Shown here one piece after another: positions 61,959-64,000 of a DNA stretch of 64,000 nt. This stretch comes from Actinomycetota bacterium. GTDB taxonomy: Bacteria > Actinomycetota > CADDZG01 > WHSQ01. The position numbers were made by a program, and so were the translations under genes. Each line of letters begins with the position of its first letter. The first letter of the stretch is position 1. Under the pieces are notes generated by a model. It saw only the letters and a program-made list of their open reading frames with translations. It searched no databases and was not told where the DNA came from. Location: contig WHSV01000001.1 in assembly GCA_009379915.1 (NCBI GenBank), positions 52,386 to 116,385 of the forward strand, written 5' to 3'.

Positions 61959-62265
61959 CTGAAAACGTCCCCTCTTCGATCTCCCCGGCGTGCGTCCACC
62001 TGCTTGGGCTATGTACCACCGGGACCGGAGGGCTACACCTCCGTCACGCTGCGTGGGGGCCGGCTGCTGCCCCTCACTACATTTCGCTGACGCGCAGGCA
62101 GTCCCCTGCCACCCTGAAGGGGAAAACGCAATCGTCTTCCGAGGCCTCGTGCATGCGCCCGCTAGCTGCCCAGATGGCAACATAGGGGAGGAAATAGGAA
62201 AGAACCGGCCAAAGGTGACCGGCTCCTTCGAAATGAAGTCTGTTTGTCGGCCTCCGAAGCGGCCT
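61959..62265. other. Intergenic region between the Mce operon and rpsI
   Basis: These 307 bases on the same strand separate rpsI from the first mce gene. The left part should carry the mce promoter; the right part holds the probable rpsI terminator at 62202-62225. I see no gene, repeat copy or known riboswitch in it. Confidence 0.4.
62202..62225 (-). terminator. Probable terminator of rplM-rpsI
   Basis: On the minus strand, GAGCCGG can pair with CCGGTTC (seven pairs, one G-U) around a ten-base loop, followed by TTTCC. It lies about 40 bases after the rpsI stop. Confidence 0.5.
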
Positions 62266-62658
62266 CTAACGCTTGGAGTACTGAGGTGCCTTGCGAGCCT
62301 TCTTGAGCCCGTACTTCCGGCGCTCCTTCTCGCGCGCGTCCCGGGTGAGAAAGCCCGCCTTCTTGAGAAGGCCCCGAAGGTCGGGATCCAGGTCGGCCAG
62401 GGCCCGGGCTATGGCGTGGCGAAGGGCCCCCGCTTGGCCCGACGTGCCCCCGCCCTCGATCTTGGCAATGATGTCGTAACGGCCCTCGGTGTTGGTTATG
62501 CGGAGTGGCTCCGTGATGATCATCCGGTGCGTAGGGCTCGGGAAATAGTCCTCGAACGGACGCCCGTTGATGGACCACTGCCCCGTTCCGGGGGTAAAGC
62601 GAGCCCGGCACACCGATTCCTTGCGGCGCCCTGTGGCCCTGGTAAGTACATCAACCAC
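62266..62658 (-). CDS. rpsI: 30S ribosomal protein uS9
   Basis: The 130-residue protein, starting at GTG 62658 (GAGGAGG six bases upstream), has the uS9 signatures [59 protein letters not shown] and the basic C-terminal tail ending [15 protein letters not shown], which reaches into the ribosomal P site. Its start overlaps the rplM stop by eight bases, so the pair is translationally coupled. A frame extending upstream is out of the real start. Confidence 0.98.
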   Translation of the reverse strand: MVDVLTRATGRRKESVCRARFTPGTGQWSINGRPFEDYFPSPTHRMIITEPLRITNTEGRYDIIAKIEGGGTSGQAGALRHAIARALADLDPDLRGLLKKAGFLTRDAREKERRKYGLKKARKAPQYSKR

Positions 62659-63142
62659 CAGCAACCTCCTCGATGGTGTGCGCCTGCTCCGGATCGCGCG
62701 GAGCCGCAACCTGCTTCAAGTCCAGTGTTTTGGGGTTCTGCGCCCCGTGCGGGTGTGCGGGACCGGCATAGACCTTGAGCTTCTTGGCCATCTGCCGCCC
62801 CAGCTTGTTCGAGGGGAGCATTCCCTTGACCGCTTTCTCGACGGCGAACTCCGGCCTCTCACTCATGAGCTTGTCGTAGGGCACTTCCTGGAGACCGCCG
62901 GGATAGCCGGAGTGGCGGTAGTACTTCTTGTCCGTCAGCTTGTTGCCGGTCATGAGCACCTTGGCCGCATTCGTGACGACAACGTGGTCACCGCAGTCGA
63001 GGTGAGGAGCGAAATAGGGCTTGTGCTTCCCGCGCAGCAGCTTGGCGACCTCGGAGGCGAGGCGGCCGAGCACGACGCCGTCGGCGTCGACGACATGCCA
63101 CTCGCGCATGATGTCGGATGGCGTTGTTGAGTGAGTCTTCAT
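62651..63142 (-). CDS. rplM: 50S ribosomal protein uL13
   Basis: The 163-residue protein, starting at ATG 63142 with AAGGAA upstream, has uL13 marks [58 protein letters not shown] and [20 protein letters not shown]. The C-terminal tail of about 20 residues ([19 protein letters not shown]) is longer than in E. coli. It is the first gene of the rplM-rpsI operon. The upstream gap (63143-63702) holds repeats and is where its promoter should be. Confidence 0.98.
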   Translation of the reverse strand: MKTHSTTPSDIMREWHVVDADGVVLGRLASEVAKLLRGKHKPYFAPHLDCGDHVVVTNAAKVLMTGNKLTDKKYYRHSGYPGGLQEVPYDKLMSERPEFAVEKAVKGMLPSNKLGRQMAKKLKVYAGPAHPHGAQNPKTLDLKQVAAPRDPEQAHTIEEVAGG

Positions 63143-63274
63143 GGTTCCTTCTCGTAGCGCGCCACGCGAGGCGGTGGCGTCCGGGAGAGGCGAGGATAGC
63201 CGCGACCGTTTACGCAGGTCAAATCGCCTTTCGGGGGGCGGGTGGAGTGGGTGGAGCTCTGTTTGAGTGCGGAG

Positions 63275-63360
63275 GCCGGGTTTGGTCCCGGAGTGGCGAA
63301 AACCGGCATCGAAGGGGGGAATTGGGGGCCGTGAGGGCTTCGGGGGCCCGCTCAGGCTGA
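63275..63360 (+). repeat. Dispersed intergenic repeat, one copy
   Basis: The copy reads GGTTTGGTCCCGGAGTGGC, then GAAAACCGGCATCGAAGGGG, then GGAATTGGGGGCCGTGA, followed by GGGGGCCCGCTC. The first part matches the 39.1 kb copies; the later part (GGCCGTGA, then GGCCCGCTC) matches the 17.9 kb copies, linking both subgroups. Confidence 0.8.
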
Positions 63361-63445
63361 AGGTGGGCGAGTCTGTGGATTGGGTGCCGCCGATCGGTTG
63401 TGATTCCGCAGACATGGCGGACGCCGAGCGAATCTCGACACCTTC

Positions 63446-63480
63446 GCTATCTCGGTGCCGCCCACCGGCACTCGGATAGC
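63446..63480. repeat. Perfect 12-pair hairpin with symmetric internal loop
   Basis: GCTATC (63446-63451) pairs with GATAGC (63475-63480), and GTGCCG (63455-63460) pairs with CGGCAC (63466-63471). Between them are matching TCG/TCG internal loops, and the tip is CCCAC. No T-tract follows on either strand, so it is not a simple terminator. It lies next to the dispersed repeats. Confidence 0.7.
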
Positions 63481-63499
63481 AAAAGCATCCATCGCCCCT

Positions 63500-63625
63500 T
63501 TGCGGAGACCTGAAGAGCCGCCCACTCGTCCCCTAGGCGCCGGCTTTTCTCGGCGAGACCCATGCGCCTTCGCGGGACCCGAATTGTCGCCTACTGGTCC
63601 CCTAGGCGCCGACACCGTAACGTTC
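63500..63625 (-). repeat. Dispersed intergenic repeat, two tandem copies in reverse orientation
   Basis: GTCCCCTAGGCGCCG occurs at 63528-63542 and 63597-63611, 69 bases apart. Read on the minus strand the two units are AGCCGGCGCCTAGGGGAC and TGTCGGCGCCTAGGGGAC, each followed by a G/A-rich run, and resemble AACCGGCATCGACGGGGC of other copies. Each can close a stem: AGCCG with CGGCT in one and TGTCG with CGACA in the other. Confidence 0.7.
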
Positions 63626-63702
63626 TCGGGACGCCAACGGGGCAGGATCGGGGCATATGGGCACAGGGGTCGATAGCTACCACGTCGGAGAACGCCGGAG
63701 CC

Positions 63703-64000
63703 ATGATTCGGCGCGCTGCATCGGTGGCTCCTTGGGCCTTCGTATTCCTGACTGTGGCGAGCCAGGCTGCCGTAGTCGGTACCGGCGCGGAGGTGAATGT
63801 CTTTGGGTTCGCGTACCTATCGTTCCCCGCCGTGGGTCTGCTGATCGTCTCCCGCCAACCCCGCAATGCCATCGGTTGGGTCCTGGTCGTCACCGGCAAC
63901 CTCCTCGCCGTCGTGAACCAACCCATGAAAACCCGCGACCTCATCTCTCTGGTTGCGTCCATCGACCACAAGGAAAACAGGTGCCAAAGCGGCCGCGCCC
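63703..64000 (+). CDS. N-terminal part of a membrane protein, possibly a sensor kinase
   Basis: The frame starts at ATG 63703, with CGGAG close upstream, and is open to the right edge (99 codons). It predicts two to three membrane segments: APWAFVFLTVASQAAVVG, FAYLSFPAVGLLIVSRQ and a segment around AIGWVLVVTGNLLAVV. The motif SRQPRNAIGWVL resembles the P-x-N-P-I-G-W element near the N-terminus of many actinobacterial membrane sensor histidine kinases and cyclases. After about residue 73 the hydrophobic pattern stops (KTRDLISLVASIDHKENR), so the gene may be broken or of another type. The rest is outside the window. Confidence 0.5.
   Translation, partial: MIRRAASVAPWAFVFLTVASQAAVVGTGAEVNVFGFAYLSFPAVGLLIVSRQPRNAIGWVLVVTGNLLAVVNQPMKTRDLISLVASIDHKENRCQSGRA

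Larger units (their letters stand above)
63143..63702. other. Intergenic region upstream of rplM, with repeats and a hairpin
   Basis: The 560 bases between rplM and the right-hand gene have no supported coding sequence. They contain one plus-strand and two minus-strand members of the dispersed repeat family and a symmetric hairpin at 63446-63480. An Ala/Arg-rich open frame covering the region on the minus strand (63352-63615) is read through these repeats and is not considered a gene. Confidence 0.55.

Noticed and set aside
63500..63625. CRISPR array suggested by short direct repeats
   Set aside because: Only two units, spacing of 69 bases with the intervening DNA also related between copies, and no cas genes nearby.
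63989..63996. NotI site (GCGGCCGC) at the window end, possible vector junction
   Set aside because: Such sites are expected by chance in GC-rich genomes, and no vector-like sequence follows in the few remaining bases.

Overview
The window is about 64 kb of GC-rich, gene-dense bacterial chromosome. Its gene content and order fit a member of the Actinomycetota. Indicators are a GuaB3-type IMP dehydrogenase relative, a coproporphyrin-dependent heme cluster (HemE, HemY/CgoX, HemQ/ChdC and a ferrochelatase with a cysteine-rich C-terminus), an Mce operon with two YrbE permeases and six Mce proteins, a protein resembling the Rv2466c mycothiol-dependent family, and the block glmM, glmS, nnr, alr, tsaE, tsaB, rimI, tsaD, groES, groEL. 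The lineage below phylum cannot be fixed from sequence alone. I see no rRNA, tRNA, CRISPR array, IS element or prophage.

Layout. 0-3.5 kb: end of guaB3, a GDP-mannose 4,6-dehydratase gene interrupted by an intein, and a secreted lysozyme-like (SLT/Rpf-like) protein whose upstream region carries a perfect CRP-type palindrome. 3.6-10.5 kb: two sodium:solute symporter systems; the second is co-encoded, with overlapping genes, with a LytS-like kinase and a LytTR response regulator. 10.7-13.6 kb: small metabolic and hypothetical genes. 13.6-17.7 kb: a PAPS-synthesis operon (sat, alkaline-phosphatase-like gene, cysC) followed by a PHP phosphoesterase that may recycle 3',5'-bisphosphates. 18.7-22.9 kb: M23 peptidase, Usp-like protein, and groES-groEL under a perfect CIRCE operator. 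22.9-31.8 kb: metallophosphoesterase, sulfatase, the t6A genes with a family-4 uracil-DNA glycosylase, and two MFS transporters. 32-43 kb: aminopeptidase, alpha/beta hydrolase, alr, nnr, glmS, glmM, a TreT-like glycosyltransferase and a MobA-like protein. 43.2-47.5 kb: heme operon. 47.5-52.5 kb: DsbA-like protein, zwf and acnA. 52.8-62.0 kb: the nine-gene Mce transporter operon. 62.3-63.1 kb: rplM-rpsI. The right edge holds the start of a membrane protein gene.

The features that most merit a second look are: (1) the Gmd intein, inserted in the conserved NHE/SPRRGE active-site motif, with a homing-endonuclease domain whose second LAGLIDADG motif looks inactivated; (2) a family of imperfect ~60-80 bp repeats, partly in tandem, scattered through at least four of the larger intergenic gaps (17.9-18.3, 20.4, 39.1-39.5 and 63.3-63.6 kb) and able to form a short hairpin with apparent compensatory changes; (3) the PAPS operon with an uncharacterised phosphatase-superfamily gene and a PHP gene; (4) the symporter-LytS-LytTR unit; and (5) a hairpin-rich leader upstream of the M23 peptidase gene. 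Functional assignments rest on recognised motifs and gene context. No database search was run.
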